From contig CALWHV010000007.1 of assembly GCA_944380545.1 (NCBI GenBank), positions 1-64,000 on the forward strand: a stretch of DNA of 64,000 nt, read 5' to 3'. Made by a program: the position numbers and the translations under genes. Position 1 is the first letter of the stretch; each line of letters opens with the position of its first letter. Positions 8,808 to 16,316 of the stretch are shown one piece after another. This stretch comes from an uncultured Eubacterium sp. (lineage in GTDB: Bacteria; Bacillota; Clostridia; Oscillospirales; Acutalibacteraceae). The notes under the pieces are model-generated. The model did no database searches. It had not been told where the DNA came from and saw nothing but the letters and a program-made list of their open reading frames with translations.

Positions 8808-10262
8808 ATGACGAAATTAAAAGAGTTTTTAAACAACACGATAGAGCCGGAAAAAGGCGTTGTTACGCGGCGCGAGGGGCTTTGGTTTGCCCTTGGGGTT
8901 GCGGGGCAGAATGTTTCCTGCGGGCTTGTGAGCGGATGGTTCTACTATTTTTGCACGGATGTTGCATATTACGATATGCGCGTTATTGCGTTTGTGCTGA
9001 CCTTTGCAAGGATATGGGATGCCGTTAACGACCCGCTGATGGGCGTGCTGATAGACCGCCACCGCTTCAAAAACGGCGAAAAGCTGCGCCCGTGGCTCAA
9101 AAGCGTGCCCTTTGCAGCCGGAATCTGTACGATACTTATGTTTATAAGGCCGGGTATTATTGCGGACAAGCTGTTTTTGCAGGGCGCGTTCATACTGATT
9201 ATCTATCTGATTTATGATATGGCGTTTACCGTGCAGGATGTTTCAATGTGGGGAATGACGGCGGTTATGTCTCCCGTTTCGGAGGAGCGCGGGCGCCTTT
9301 CGCAGTGGGGCAGGATAGGCGGCACGATAGGCTCGTGGCTGCCCGGTCTTATAAGCGTGTTCATTTCTTTTGCAAACGCCGTAAACCTGCCGGAGAGCAT
9401 GCTTTTCGGCGTGCTCGGAGCGGTATTCGGCTTCGGCGGCATGCTTGTTTCCACCTGCAGCGCAAGGGCAAAGGAGCGCGTTCTTTCCGTGCCGGAAAAG
9501 GGCGCGGCGGGCTTCAGAGACAATCTCGGCGACCTGTTTAAAAACCGCACCGTTATGATGGTGCTGCTCGGCAGCATACTGAGCGGCCTTTCGCTCGGCA
9601 TACCGCAGGTGTATTTCTTTAAATACAAGGTGAGCCTTGATCTTTTCGGCTTCACGGTGGACGGTATGACCTCCTCCTTCATCTTCGGCATAGTTTCCGG
9701 CCTGCCTGGCACGCTTGCGATGCTCATAGCGCCGCAGCTTGCAAAAAAGGTGGGCGGGATGAAAAACATCCTTATCCTATCCTGCGCGGCGGCGATAATT
9801 ACGCGCATACTGTGCTACTTTGTGGGCTATGAAAACAACAAGATCATAATCGTTATGCTGCTTATGGCGGTGGCAAGCATACCCGCGGGCATAACGGGCA
9901 TAGCGATGACGGCGCTGTTCGGCGACTCCATAGATTATATGGAATGGAAAACCGGCAGGCGCGCGGAGGCAATAACCTTTGCGGCGCAGACCTTTGCAAG
10001 CAAGATAGTTGTGGCGATCAACACGGGCGTGCAGACCGCGCTGCTCATGGCTCTTGATTACAGCGCGGAGGCTTACGAGGCAGGGCTTCCCCTCTCCGCC
10101 GCGTTCGACAAATGGGCGTGGCCGCTGTTTATACTCGGACCGATCGTTGGCAGCGTGCTCAACATAATTCCGCTGCTGTTCATAAAATATCCGAACAGCC
10201 TTAAGGCGCGCGTTGAGGCGGAGTTAAAGAGCCGGCGAGAAGCGGACACAATGCGGTTTTAA
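8808..10262 (+). CDS. GPH-family (MelB-type) sugar:cation symporter
   Basis: A 484-residue 12-helix symporter for an unknown glycoside. The family motifs DAVNDPLMGVLIDRHRFKNG and GDSIDYMEWKTGRRAE are almost the same as in the transporter at 204-1637, so the two are close paralogues. The ATG at 8808 is preferred to a TTG at 8769, although its ribosome binding site (GGATGTGACGGG) is not strong. The last codons and the TAA lie in a 41-bp repeat shared with the MITE 1.2 kb downstream, so the C-terminal tail may have been replaced by mobile sequence. Confidence 0.85.
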   Translation: MTKLKEFLNNTIEPEKGVVTRREGLWFALGVAGQNVSCGLVSGWFYYFCTDVAYYDMRVIAFVLTFARIWDAVNDPLMGVLIDRHRFKNGEKLRPWLKSVPFAAGICTILMFIRPGIIADKLFLQGAFILIIYLIYDMAFTVQDVSMWGMTAVMSPVSEERGRLSQWGRIGGTIGSWLPGLISVFISFANAVNLPESMLFGVLGAVFGFGGMLVSTCSARAKERVLSVPEKGAAGFRDNLGDLFKNRTVMMVLLGSILSGLSLGIPQVYFFKYKVSLDLFGFTVDGMTSSFIFGIVSGLPGTLAMLIAPQLAKKVGGMKNILILSCAAAIITRILCYFVGYENNKIIIVMLLMAVASIPAGITGIAMTALFGDSIDYMEWKTGRRAEAITFAAQTFASKIVVAINTGVQTALLMALDYSAEAYEAGLPLSAAFDKWAWPLFILGPIVGSVLNIIPLLFIKYPNSLKARVEAELKSRREADTMRF

Positions 10263-10286
10263 GCAGCTGATTCCCGCGCGTGCCGC
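10246..10286 (+). repeat. Fragment of the MITE left end
   Basis: 41 bases that match 11492-11532, inside the MITE, at 37 of 41 positions. The fragment covers the stop codon of the upstream transporter gene. No matching terminal inverted repeat is seen at this copy, so it looks like a relic. Confidence 0.65.
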
Positions 10287-10298
10287 AAAAGGCGGCGC

Positions 10299-10327
10299 TT
10301 GACATACTTTTTAGCGTGTGGTATTAT
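10299..10327 (+). promoter_or_regulatory. Promoter of the 5S-like leader RNA
   Basis: TTGACA at 10299-10304, a 17-base spacer and TATTAT at 10322-10327. Confidence 0.8.
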
Positions 10328-10333
10328 AAAGCC

Positions 10334-10426
10334 CCGGCTGAGACCGGATTAAACTAAAGACGCTTCTGTTCCCATACCGAACACAGACGAAAAGCTCTTG
10401 CATAATAATGCGGGAGCTTTTTTATT
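10334..10426 (+). ncRNA. Short terminated leader RNA with a 5S rRNA-like core
   Basis: Between a good promoter and a terminator lies a stretch of about 90 bases. It contains a CCGG-ctgaga-CCGG hairpin and then TTCCCATACCGAACACAG at 10369-10386, which matches the helix III/loop C part of clostridial 5S rRNA as I know it. The rest does not look like 5S rRNA. The transcript ends in the terminator at 10391-10426. It could be a small RNA, an attenuator for the downstream kinase-Nudix gene, or a relic of a 5S gene. Direct evidence is the sequence match only. Confidence 0.5.
10391..10426 (+). terminator. Terminator between leader and kinase-Nudix gene
   Basis: AAAGCTC-TT-GCAT / ATGC-GG-GAGCTTT, a stem with one internal loop, followed by TTTATTT. 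It ends 22 bases before the next start codon, so expression of that gene needs readthrough or antitermination, or an unseen promoter. Confidence 0.8.
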
Positions 10427-10448
10427 TCTTTGAGAAACGGAGGTAAAT

Positions 10449-11435
10449 ATGAAAAGCAAAGGAAAAATCATAGTTATAGGCTGCTCCGGAGCGGGCAAAA
10501 CCACCTTCAGCCGCAAGCTTGCTGAGGCGACCGGAATTGAGCTTTTTTATCTGGACTCGATTTGGTGGAGGAAAAGCGGCGGGCACATAAGCCGCGGGGA
10601 GTTTGTTAAAAAGCAGGGCGAGATCCTGAAAAAGGAGAGCTATATAATTGACGGGAATTTTCGCAGAACGCTTGAGATGCGGATAAAGGCGGCGGACAGG
10701 ATATTCCTTTTTGACATACCGACCGAGGACTGCATTGAGGGCGTGAAAATCAGGCATGGCTGCCGGAGCGAAATGCCTTGCGAGCTGCCGGTTGACGACG
10801 GGCTGATAGAAGATATAAAAGGCTTTAACAAGCGCGTGCTTCCCGAAATATTCAGGCTGCTTGAAAAGCACGGAAAAACGCCGGTCATCTTTCACTCGCG
10901 CGCTGAGGCGGACGAATACATCGAAGCACTGAGGCATCCCGACCTGACGCTTGAGCTGCCGGGCAACGGCTATTTTAACCTGCGCGCCGCGGCGGTGATA
11001 ATCAAAGACGGCAGAGTGCTTGTGCAAAGCGGCGGCGAGGATAAGATGCGCTATCTTCCGGGCGGCAGGGTGCGCTTCGGCGAATCTTCAAAAGAAGCGC
11101 TTCAAAGGGAGCTTTGCGAGGAGCTTGGAATCAAGGCCGCCGAAATGCGCGAGCTGTGGGTGAACGAATGTTTCTTTACGGAAAATTACGGCGAGCGAAG
11201 GGGCGCTGATTTTCACGAGATAGGGATATATTACTATGTGCCGCTTGAAGGCACGGGCTTTAACGAATTCGCCGCAAGCTTTGAAAGAGAGGAAGCCGGC
11301 AGGAAAAATCATTACGAGTGGCTGAAAATCGGCGAGCTTGACGGCGCAGAGCTTTACCCGCTGTTCATTAAAAACGAGATACGGAAAATAGGTGTCGCAC
11401 CGAAGCTGATAATCACAAAGGAGAGGGAATTTTGA
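10449..11435 (+). CDS. P-loop kinase (FlaR/adenylate kinase-like) fused to a Nudix hydrolase
   Basis: A 328-residue two-domain protein. Residues 1 to about 170 are an adenylate kinase-like P-loop domain (Walker A GCSGAGKTT at residues 11-19; YLDSIWW and IIDGNFRRT are typical of the FlaR/'topology modulation' family). Residues about 175-328 are a Nudix domain with the box GGRVRFGESSKEALQRELCEELGI. The fusion suggests a nucleotide substrate handled by both domains, but neither substrate is known. GGAGG lies 6 bases before the ATG. It is followed by, and overlaps with, the methyltransferase pseudogene. Confidence 0.8.
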   Translation: MKSKGKIIVIGCSGAGKTTFSRKLAEATGIELFYLDSIWWRKSGGHISRGEFVKKQGEILKKESYIIDGNFRRTLEMRIKAADRIFLFDIPTEDCIEGVKIRHGCRSEMPCELPVDDGLIEDIKGFNKRVLPEIFRLLEKHGKTPVIFHSRAEADEYIEALRHPDLTLELPGNGYFNLRAAAVIIKDGRVLVQSGGEDKMRYLPGGRVRFGESSKEALQRELCEELGIKAAEMRELWVNECFFTENYGERRGADFHEIGIYYYVPLEGTGFNEFAASFEREEAGRKNHYEWLKIGELDGAELYPLFIKNEIRKIGVAPKLIITKEREF

Positions 11436-11938
11436 AACAGAACATATATGACAACAAGGAATTTTTTGAATCATAAGCTGACGGGAACCGAACACAATAT
11501 GATTTTAAGCGGCTGATTCCCGCGCGTGCCGCGTTAAAATACTCGTTAATCCGAAAGGATTAACTGCGTTTTGTGCCTTGCCCGCACAAAAATCAGCTTG
11601 CTTAAAACTGCCCGCACCGAAAATAACGGCGGCGCGGATGGATTTTTGCTTTTGAGACCGCAGGCGGGCTGACGCCCGACAAGGGCGAAAATGTGAAAAG
11701 GCGCCGTTCCGGCGCATTTTCGGCGCATCGGATCCGTTTCTCGCCGGCTCTGCCGGCGAGAGCAGCAGGAAAGCGCGACGGACAAAAACGGTTGATTTTC
11801 GGCACATCGGGTTCGGTTCCCGTCAGCTTACAAGGCGTTGAGAGAAACGGACAACAACTGCAACATACTGCTTGAGCAGCCGGCGCTGATACGCCCGTAT
11901 TACCTTTTGATAAGAGCAAAGCGAACGCACAACATTTA
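11432..11938 (+). pseudogene. SAM-dependent methyltransferase remnant, split by a MITE and internally deleted
   Basis: A TTG start at 11432 overlaps the stop of the kinase-Nudix gene, with AGGAG upstream. It encodes MKQNIYDNKEFFES, the usual start of a small SAM-dependent methyltransferase. The frame stops inside a 353-bp insertion. Removing the insertion and one copy of the TA duplication restores a continuous frame, EFFESYKALRETDNNCNILL and so on. The frame then passes straight from the N-terminal region (LLEQPAL) to what looks like the family C terminus (RPYYLLIRAKR) and a stop, with the catalytic core missing. So two lesions are visible: the insertion and a large internal deletion. Confidence 0.7.
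11476..11828. mobile_element. MITE, 353 bp, with 18-bp perfect terminal inverted repeats and TA duplication
   Basis: The left end AGCTGACGGGAACCGAAC (11476-11493) is the exact reverse complement of the right end at 11811-11828. TA flanks both ends (11474-11475 and 11829-11830). The element holds internal hairpins (TTAATCC/GGATTAA and a CGCCGGC/GCCGGCG hairpin) and no credible gene. TA duplication with short inverted repeats fits an element mobilised by an IS630/Tc1-mariner type transposase, which is not in this window. The insertion site is within a methyltransferase reading frame. Confidence 0.9.
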
Positions 11939-11970
11939 AAATTGTTAAGCCGGTCAGATGCAAATCGCTG

Positions 11971-11999
11971 TTGTATTTATTCGGGAGCAGAGTTATAAT
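11971..11999 (+). promoter_or_regulatory. Promoter of the GH43 gene
   Basis: TTGTAT at 11971-11976, a 17-base spacer and TATAAT at 11994-11999. Confidence 0.7.
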
Positions 12000-12042
12000 A
12001 TATTTGAATAACCGTATTTTTTTTTACACGGAGGAAGAGCAT

Positions 12043-13698
12043 ATGAAAAGGTTTGGCAAAATATCAAAGGCGCTTGCCGCCGCGCTGGCGTTTGTTTTTA
12101 CCGCGCTTTGCCTTTCGGGCTGCGGCGCGGGCAGCACCGACGCCGTTATGAAGGAGCTTCCGGGAGACGCGCTTTCGTTTGACGACAGCCGCGGAGTTTC
12201 GGTTCACGACCCGTCCGTATTTAAGGGAGAGGACGGAAGGTATTACATAACCGGCTCGCACATTGCGAGCGCGGTGAGCGATGACCTTGTGAACTGGAGC
12301 ACAATCTCCACAGGCGTGTTTGACAGCAACACAACGCTTGTGCGCGAGGGCAGGACGCTGCGCGAAAGCTATGAAAAGGCGTTTAAATGGTGCGACGGCG
12401 CACAGCGGCTCTGGGAAAAGAGCGAGGACGAGTGGGAGACGAATGTTTGGGCGTCCGACATCATATACAACCGCGATATGGGCAAATACTGCTACTACGC
12501 CTGTTCCTCCGTTTGGGGCAGCACGGCTTCCGTTATCTGGATGGCGGTATCGGACAGCCCGACGGGCACCTTTGATTTTGTTGACACGATTATATACAGC
12601 GGCTTCAGCAGCCGCGAAACGCCCCTCGGCGCGCCGAAGAACCAGCTTCACTATTCATTTACGAACATAGGCGAGCTTATTGAAAACGGCACCTTCAGCG
12701 AGGAGGAGGTAAAAAGCGCACCTTGGTTTGACGGCGAGGGCAATTACGACTGTTCCTACGGCAAATACCCGAACGCGATAGACCCCGCGCCGTTTTATGA
12801 TGAAAACGGCGAGCTTTGGCTTGCCTACGGCTCTTACAGCGGCGGGATATATGTTATGCCGCTGATTGAAGAGACCGGTATGCCGGATTACGCGGCGATG
12901 CGCGGCGCGGACGGCTACGACATCTATTTCGGCAAGCAGATCTCACGCACGAACGGGGAGACGGCGAACACGGGTGAGGGGCCGTTCATAATCTACGACA
13001 AACAAAGCGGATATTATTATTTCTTTTTGAGCTACGGCGGGCTGAACGCGCTTGACGGCTACGACATCAGGCTTTACAGAAGCGAAAGCCCGGACGGGCC
13101 GTATGTTGACGCCGCGGGAAACGACGCGGCGGATATGAAGAGCACGGGCACAAAGCTTATAGGAAACTACCGATTTTCTTTTGATGAGACGGCGAAGCTC
13201 TCTCCCGGCCACAGCTCCTGCCTTATAGACGATGACGGAAGCATATATCAGGTGTTTCACCAAAGATATGACGACGGCGAGGGCGCGTTTCACAATGTGC
13301 AGGTGCACCGGCTTTTCAGAACTCAAAACGGCTGGCTGACTATGTCTCCCCTGCCGTACGGAGGCGAGGATGCCGCGGCTGCCGAAGCGGGAGAGCTTGG
13401 GGGCGAATACGAGGCGCTTATCTTTGATTGCGCCACGCAGAAAACTGATTCCTGGGAAAAGGTGAGCGATATAATCACCGCAGCCGGCGAGGCGGAGCTT
13501 GACGGCAGTATTCTGCGCATCGGCGAAAACGAGACCGAGCTTGAGCTTTCGGACGGCGGGTATTTTGAATTCAGCCTTGCGAACGAGCATTTTTACGGCG
13601 CTGCCGTAAAGCTTTCAGGCGGTGAAAGCGGCGGCGAAACAATCATCCTCTCCGCCGTGTCTGACAAAAACAGGAGCTTTTGGGCGGTAAGGAGCTGA
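12043..13698 (+). CDS. Glycoside hydrolase family 43 lipoprotein (arabinanase-like)
   Basis: A 551-residue secreted lipoprotein. The signal peptide ends CLSGCG, with the lipid-modified Cys near residue 26. The catalytic domain is a five-bladed beta-propeller of the GH43 type. VHDPSVFKGEDGRYYITGSH supplies the catalytic base Asp, AIDPAPFYDENGELWLAYGSY is the middle motif, and GHSSCLIDDDGSIYQVFHQRY is the late His-containing motif. It probably cuts arabinan or related pectin side chains at the cell surface. The start at 12043 is chosen for GGAGGAAG upstream and because the longer frame from 11971 overlaps the promoter. It is convergent with the LysR gene. Confidence 0.85.
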   Translation: MKRFGKISKALAAALAFVFTALCLSGCGAGSTDAVMKELPGDALSFDDSRGVSVHDPSVFKGEDGRYYITGSHIASAVSDDLVNWSTISTGVFDSNTTLVREGRTLRESYEKAFKWCDGAQRLWEKSEDEWETNVWASDIIYNRDMGKYCYYACSSVWGSTASVIWMAVSDSPTGTFDFVDTIIYSGFSSRETPLGAPKNQLHYSFTNIGELIENGTFSEEEVKSAPWFDGEGNYDCSYGKYPNAIDPAPFYDENGELWLAYGSYSGGIYVMPLIEETGMPDYAAMRGADGYDIYFGKQISRTNGETANTGEGPFIIYDKQSGYYYFFLSYGGLNALDGYDIRLYRSESPDGPYVDAAGNDAADMKSTGTKLIGNYRFSFDETAKLSPGHSSCLIDDDGSIYQVFHQRYDDGEGAFHNVQVHRLFRTQNGWLTMSPLPYGGEDAAAAEAGELGGEYEALIFDCATQKTDSWEKVSDIITAAGEAELDGSILRIGENETELELSDGGYFEFSLANEHFYGAAVKLSGGESGGETIILSAVSDKNRSFWAVRS

Positions 13699-13711
13699 TA
13701 AAAGCAAAAAG

Positions 13712-13749
13712 CGCCGAGGGCGGCAGTAGCGTGCTCTCGGCGTTTTTTT
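13712..13749. terminator. Terminator between convergent GH43 and LysR genes
   Basis: CGCCGAG (13712-13718) pairs with CTCGGCG (13736-13742), followed by T7 on the plus strand. The minus strand also has a T-rich flank (CTTTTTGCTTTT). Confidence 0.8.
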
Positions 13750-13771
13750 GCATATTATTCCGCATATTATA

Positions 13772-14662
13772 TTATGATAATCTTTGAGTAAGCCTATCAA
13801 GAAAAAGCTGCGCTGCGGGGGAAAACACCTGGTATTTTTTCCACACCACATTAAGCCCCGATTCCAGCACGGGAAAGAGCGGACGAAAGCAAAGACCGCT
13901 TCCGGGCGAGGTGTCTGCCAAGCCATCCAGCGTAACGGCGCAGCCTATCCCCTCGCGCACCATTCTGGCGGCATTGTAAACAAGATTATATGTTGCTATG
14001 ATATCCAGCCTGTCATAGCCGTCGCCGAACCATTCGCGAAAGCTGCTGCCGTGATGCTCCTTTGATATCACCTGGCGAGAGCATATAACGGGCGTTCCCA
14101 TAAGGTCGTTTCTTTCTATCGCGCTTTTTTCGGCAAGAGGGTCGCTGCTTTGCATAAGCACGCCCCATTTATCCTTGAACGGAAGATCGAGATAATCGTA
14201 TTTTGAAATATCGGCGGGCTGTATAAGTATCCCGAAATCAAGCAGGCCTTTATCAAGCCTGTCCGTTACATCTTCTGCGTTGCCGCTGTGCATATGATAG
14301 CGGATGTCCGGATATTCCTCCGAGATATCCTTGATCACCTGCGCGATAAGGCTGACCGCCATAGTTTCGCCGCTGCCGATAAAGACCTCGCCGCTTATTG
14401 AGCCGGAGGACGAGGAAAATTCATTTTCCGTTTTATCAACGAGTGCGATAATCTCCTGCGCGCGGTTTCTGAACTGTACGCCCTGGCGCGTGAGCGTTAT
14501 ACGGTGGCTGCCGCGGACAAAAAGCCGGCAGCCGAGCTCATCCTCCAGCTCGTGTATCTGGCGTGAGAGCGTGGGCTGAGTTAAATGCAGAAAATTTGCC
14601 GCCGCCGTTATATTTCCCTCTCTTGCCACGGCAAGAAAATATTTTAGCACGCGTATTTCCAA
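13772..14662 (-). CDS. LysR-family transcriptional regulator
   Basis: A 296-residue regulator. The N-terminal winged helix-turn-helix (residues 1-60, FLAVAREGNITAAANFLHLTQPTLSRQI) is typical of LysR and is followed by a two-lobed effector-binding domain. The TTG at 14662 is chosen because AAGGTGAT lies just upstream and because the protein then starts MEIRVLKYF like its relatives. An upstream TTG would add five residues. It is divergent from the small-protein/hydrolase operon, the classic arrangement for a LysR regulator controlling its neighbour. Confidence 0.9.
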   Translation of the reverse strand: MEIRVLKYFLAVAREGNITAAANFLHLTQPTLSRQIHELEDELGCRLFVRGSHRITLTRQGVQFRNRAQEIIALVDKTENEFSSSSGSISGEVFIGSGETMAVSLIAQVIKDISEEYPDIRYHMHSGNAEDVTDRLDKGLLDFGILIQPADISKYDYLDLPFKDKWGVLMQSSDPLAEKSAIERNDLMGTPVICSRQVISKEHHGSSFREWFGDGYDRLDIIATYNLVYNAARMVREGIGCAVTLDGLADTSPGSGLCFRPLFPVLESGLNVVWKKYQVFSPAAQLFLDRLTQRLS

Positions 14663-14693
14663 ACAGATCACCTTCAATCAAAATCACGGTTAT

Positions 14694-14722
14694 ATTATAG
14701 TATATTTCACTATGCTTGTAAA
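14694..14722 (-). promoter_or_regulatory. Promoter of the LysR gene
   Basis: On the minus strand, TTTACA (14722-14717), a 17-base spacer and TATAAT (14699-14694). Confidence 0.7.
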
Positions 14723-14727
14723 GCATA
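14711..14727. promoter_or_regulatory. Likely LysR operator
   Basis: A perfect inverted repeat TATGCTT-gta-AAGCATA that contains the T-N11-A pattern typical of LysR binding. It covers the -35 box of the LysR promoter and lies upstream of the divergent operon, so it could give autorepression and activation of the neighbour. Confidence 0.6.
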
Positions 14728-14800
14728 ATAGTTGATAGAAACAAGGTATTTGCTATTTCATTGCCGTCGGATTAAGATAAAGATGCGAGGAGGAACGGCT

Positions 14801-15052
14801 ATGAACCTTACGCGCGAGCGCGCATTCAGACTGCGGCGCAATCTTGCGGACGCCGGCTTTTGCGAGGGCGACATTGAAAAGTTCATAAAGCTGGACGAAC
14901 GCGGCGAAAGGCGCGAGCAGTTCTTGATGCTGGAAAATCGCAGGCGGGCTCTTCTTTTGCAGCTGCACGACAGCCAATATATGATAGACTGCCTTGACCA
15001 TATGCTATTCGTCTTGCAAAGGAAAAACAAAACCACGGAGGATAAAGAATGA
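14801..15052 (+). CDS. Small helical protein, partner of the following hydrolase
   Basis: An 83-residue, highly charged, mostly helical protein with no cysteines in a metal motif and no signal peptide. The second half (RRALLLQLHDSQYMIDCLDHMLFVLQ) resembles the C-terminal helix of MerR-type effector domains or short partner proteins. The start at 14801 has GAGGAGG 7 bases upstream. Its stop codon overlaps the hydrolase start by 4 bases, so translation is coupled. Function unknown. A partner or regulator of the hydrolase is a guess from context. Confidence 0.7.
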   Translation: MNLTRERAFRLRRNLADAGFCEGDIEKFIKLDERGERREQFLMLENRRRALLLQLHDSQYMIDCLDHMLFVLQRKNKTTEDKE

Positions 15053-16044
15053 ACGATGAACTTATTTTAACCGAGGAATGGGACAAGACCTTCAAAAAGA
15101 GCGCCGAAACGCTCCATAAAAAAGCGACCTTTCACAACCGCTACGGCATAACGCTTGCCGCCGATGTTTATAAGCCCAAGGATGTCAAGGGAGTGCTGCC
15201 GGCAATAGCCGTCTGCGGCCCGTTCGGTGCAGTTAAGGAGCAGGCGTCCGGGCTTTATGCGCAAGCAATGGCAGAGAGGGGCTTTTTGACGATCGCCTTT
15301 GACCCGTCCTTCACCGGCGAGAGCGGCGGTCAGCCGAGATATACGGCGTCACCCGACATAAACACAGAGGATTTTCAGGCGGCGGTCGATTATCTAAGCG
15401 TTCGCGAGGATGTTGACGCAAACAGGATATGCCTTATCGGTATATGCGGCTGGGGCGGTCTTGCGATAAACGCCGCAGCAATAGATACGAGGGTTAAAGG
15501 GACCGTTGCCTCAACGATGTACGATATGGCGCGCGTGAACGCCTGCGGATATTTTGATTCCGAGGACAGCGAGGAGGCGCGGCACAAAAAGCGCAAAGCT
15601 TTGAACGCTCAGCGCACCGCTGATTACAACAGCGGTTCCTACGCAAGAGCCGGCGGAGTTATAGACCCGCTGCCCGAGAACGCGCCGCTTTATGTTAAGG
15701 ATTATTACGATTACTACAAGACAAGTCGCGGCTATCATCCGCGTTCGCTCAATTCAAACGAGGGCTGGAACGCCACCGGCTGCATATCCTTCTTAAATCA
15801 ACCGATTATGAGATATTCAAACGAAATAAGAAGCGCGGTTATGATAGTGCACGGCGAGGACGCACATTCCTGCTACTTCGGGCGCGACGCTTATAGGGAT
15901 ATGACGCAAAACAGCAAATACGCCGACAACAAAACGCTGCTTATAATCCCGGGGGCGGTCCACACAGATTTGTATGACAGGACGGATATCATTCCGTTTG
16001 ACGAGATTGAGCGTTTTCTTAAAGAGGCGGTCGACATAGAATGA
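15049..16044 (+). CDS. Alpha/beta hydrolase with a Cys in the nucleophile elbow
   Basis: A 331-residue cytoplasmic alpha/beta hydrolase of the dienelactone hydrolase/YcjY-like group. The elbow is GICGWGG (about residues 126-132), with Cys in place of the more common Ser. Cys is known as the nucleophile in dienelactone hydrolases. HGEDAHS and GAVHTDLYD near the C terminus supply the acid and His. It is the second gene of an operon divergent from a LysR regulator, with a 4-base overlap on either side. The substrate is unknown. Confidence 0.8.
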   Translation: MNDELILTEEWDKTFKKSAETLHKKATFHNRYGITLAADVYKPKDVKGVLPAIAVCGPFGAVKEQASGLYAQAMAERGFLTIAFDPSFTGESGGQPRYTASPDINTEDFQAAVDYLSVREDVDANRICLIGICGWGGLAINAAAIDTRVKGTVASTMYDMARVNACGYFDSEDSEEARHKKRKALNAQRTADYNSGSYARAGGVIDPLPENAPLYVKDYYDYYKTSRGYHPRSLNSNEGWNATGCISFLNQPIMRYSNEIRSAVMIVHGEDAHSCYFGRDAYRDMTQNSKYADNKTLLIIPGAVHTDLYDRTDIIPFDEIERFLKEAVDIE

Positions 16045-16187
16045 GAAAGAGATTTAAACAAGCGCGCATAACGGCGCTCTGCACGGCGGCGATGTGTCTT
16101 TGCGCTGCGCTTTGCTCCTGTTGCGCAGAAGCGGGCGGAAAAGCTTTGAGCGGCGGAGTTTCGGTATTGTTTTCAAAGCGGGACTGA
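16041..16187 (+). CDS. Short lipoprotein-like peptide, possibly a truncated gene
   Basis: A 48-residue frame whose ATG overlaps the hydrolase stop (ATGA). It encodes a basic N terminus, a hydrophobic run and a lipobox-like LCSCC, followed by only about 20 residues. It looks like the export signal of a lipoprotein whose body has been lost, though it could be a genuine small lipopeptide. A terminator follows 8 bases later. Confidence 0.5.
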   Translation: MRKRFKQARITALCTAAMCLCAALCSCCAEAGGKALSGGVSVLFSKRD

Positions 16188-16195
16188 TCGGAGGA

Positions 16196-16240
16196 AGAGC
16201 CGAACGCAGCAAAAAAACGCGGCGTTCGGCTCTTTATTAT
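16196..16240 (+). terminator. Rho-independent terminator
   Basis: A perfect 12-bp stem (AGAGCCGAACGC / GCGTTCGGCTCT) followed by TTATTATT. Confidence 0.85.
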
Positions 16241-16316
16241 TGATTTACAAAAGCGGCGGGATATGATAAAATAATGCAAAAACACAGGCGGAAATCTGCG
16301 CAAAGGAGGCGGAGCG

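Noticed and set aside
10334..10360. CTGAGA motif suggesting a TPP riboswitch
   Set aside because: The second conserved half of the TPP aptamer is missing and the unit is only about 90 bases long.
11505..11919. Minus-strand frames of up to 105 codons inside the MITE region
   Set aside because: They have low-complexity basic composition and no ribosome binding site, and they fall within the MITE hairpins.
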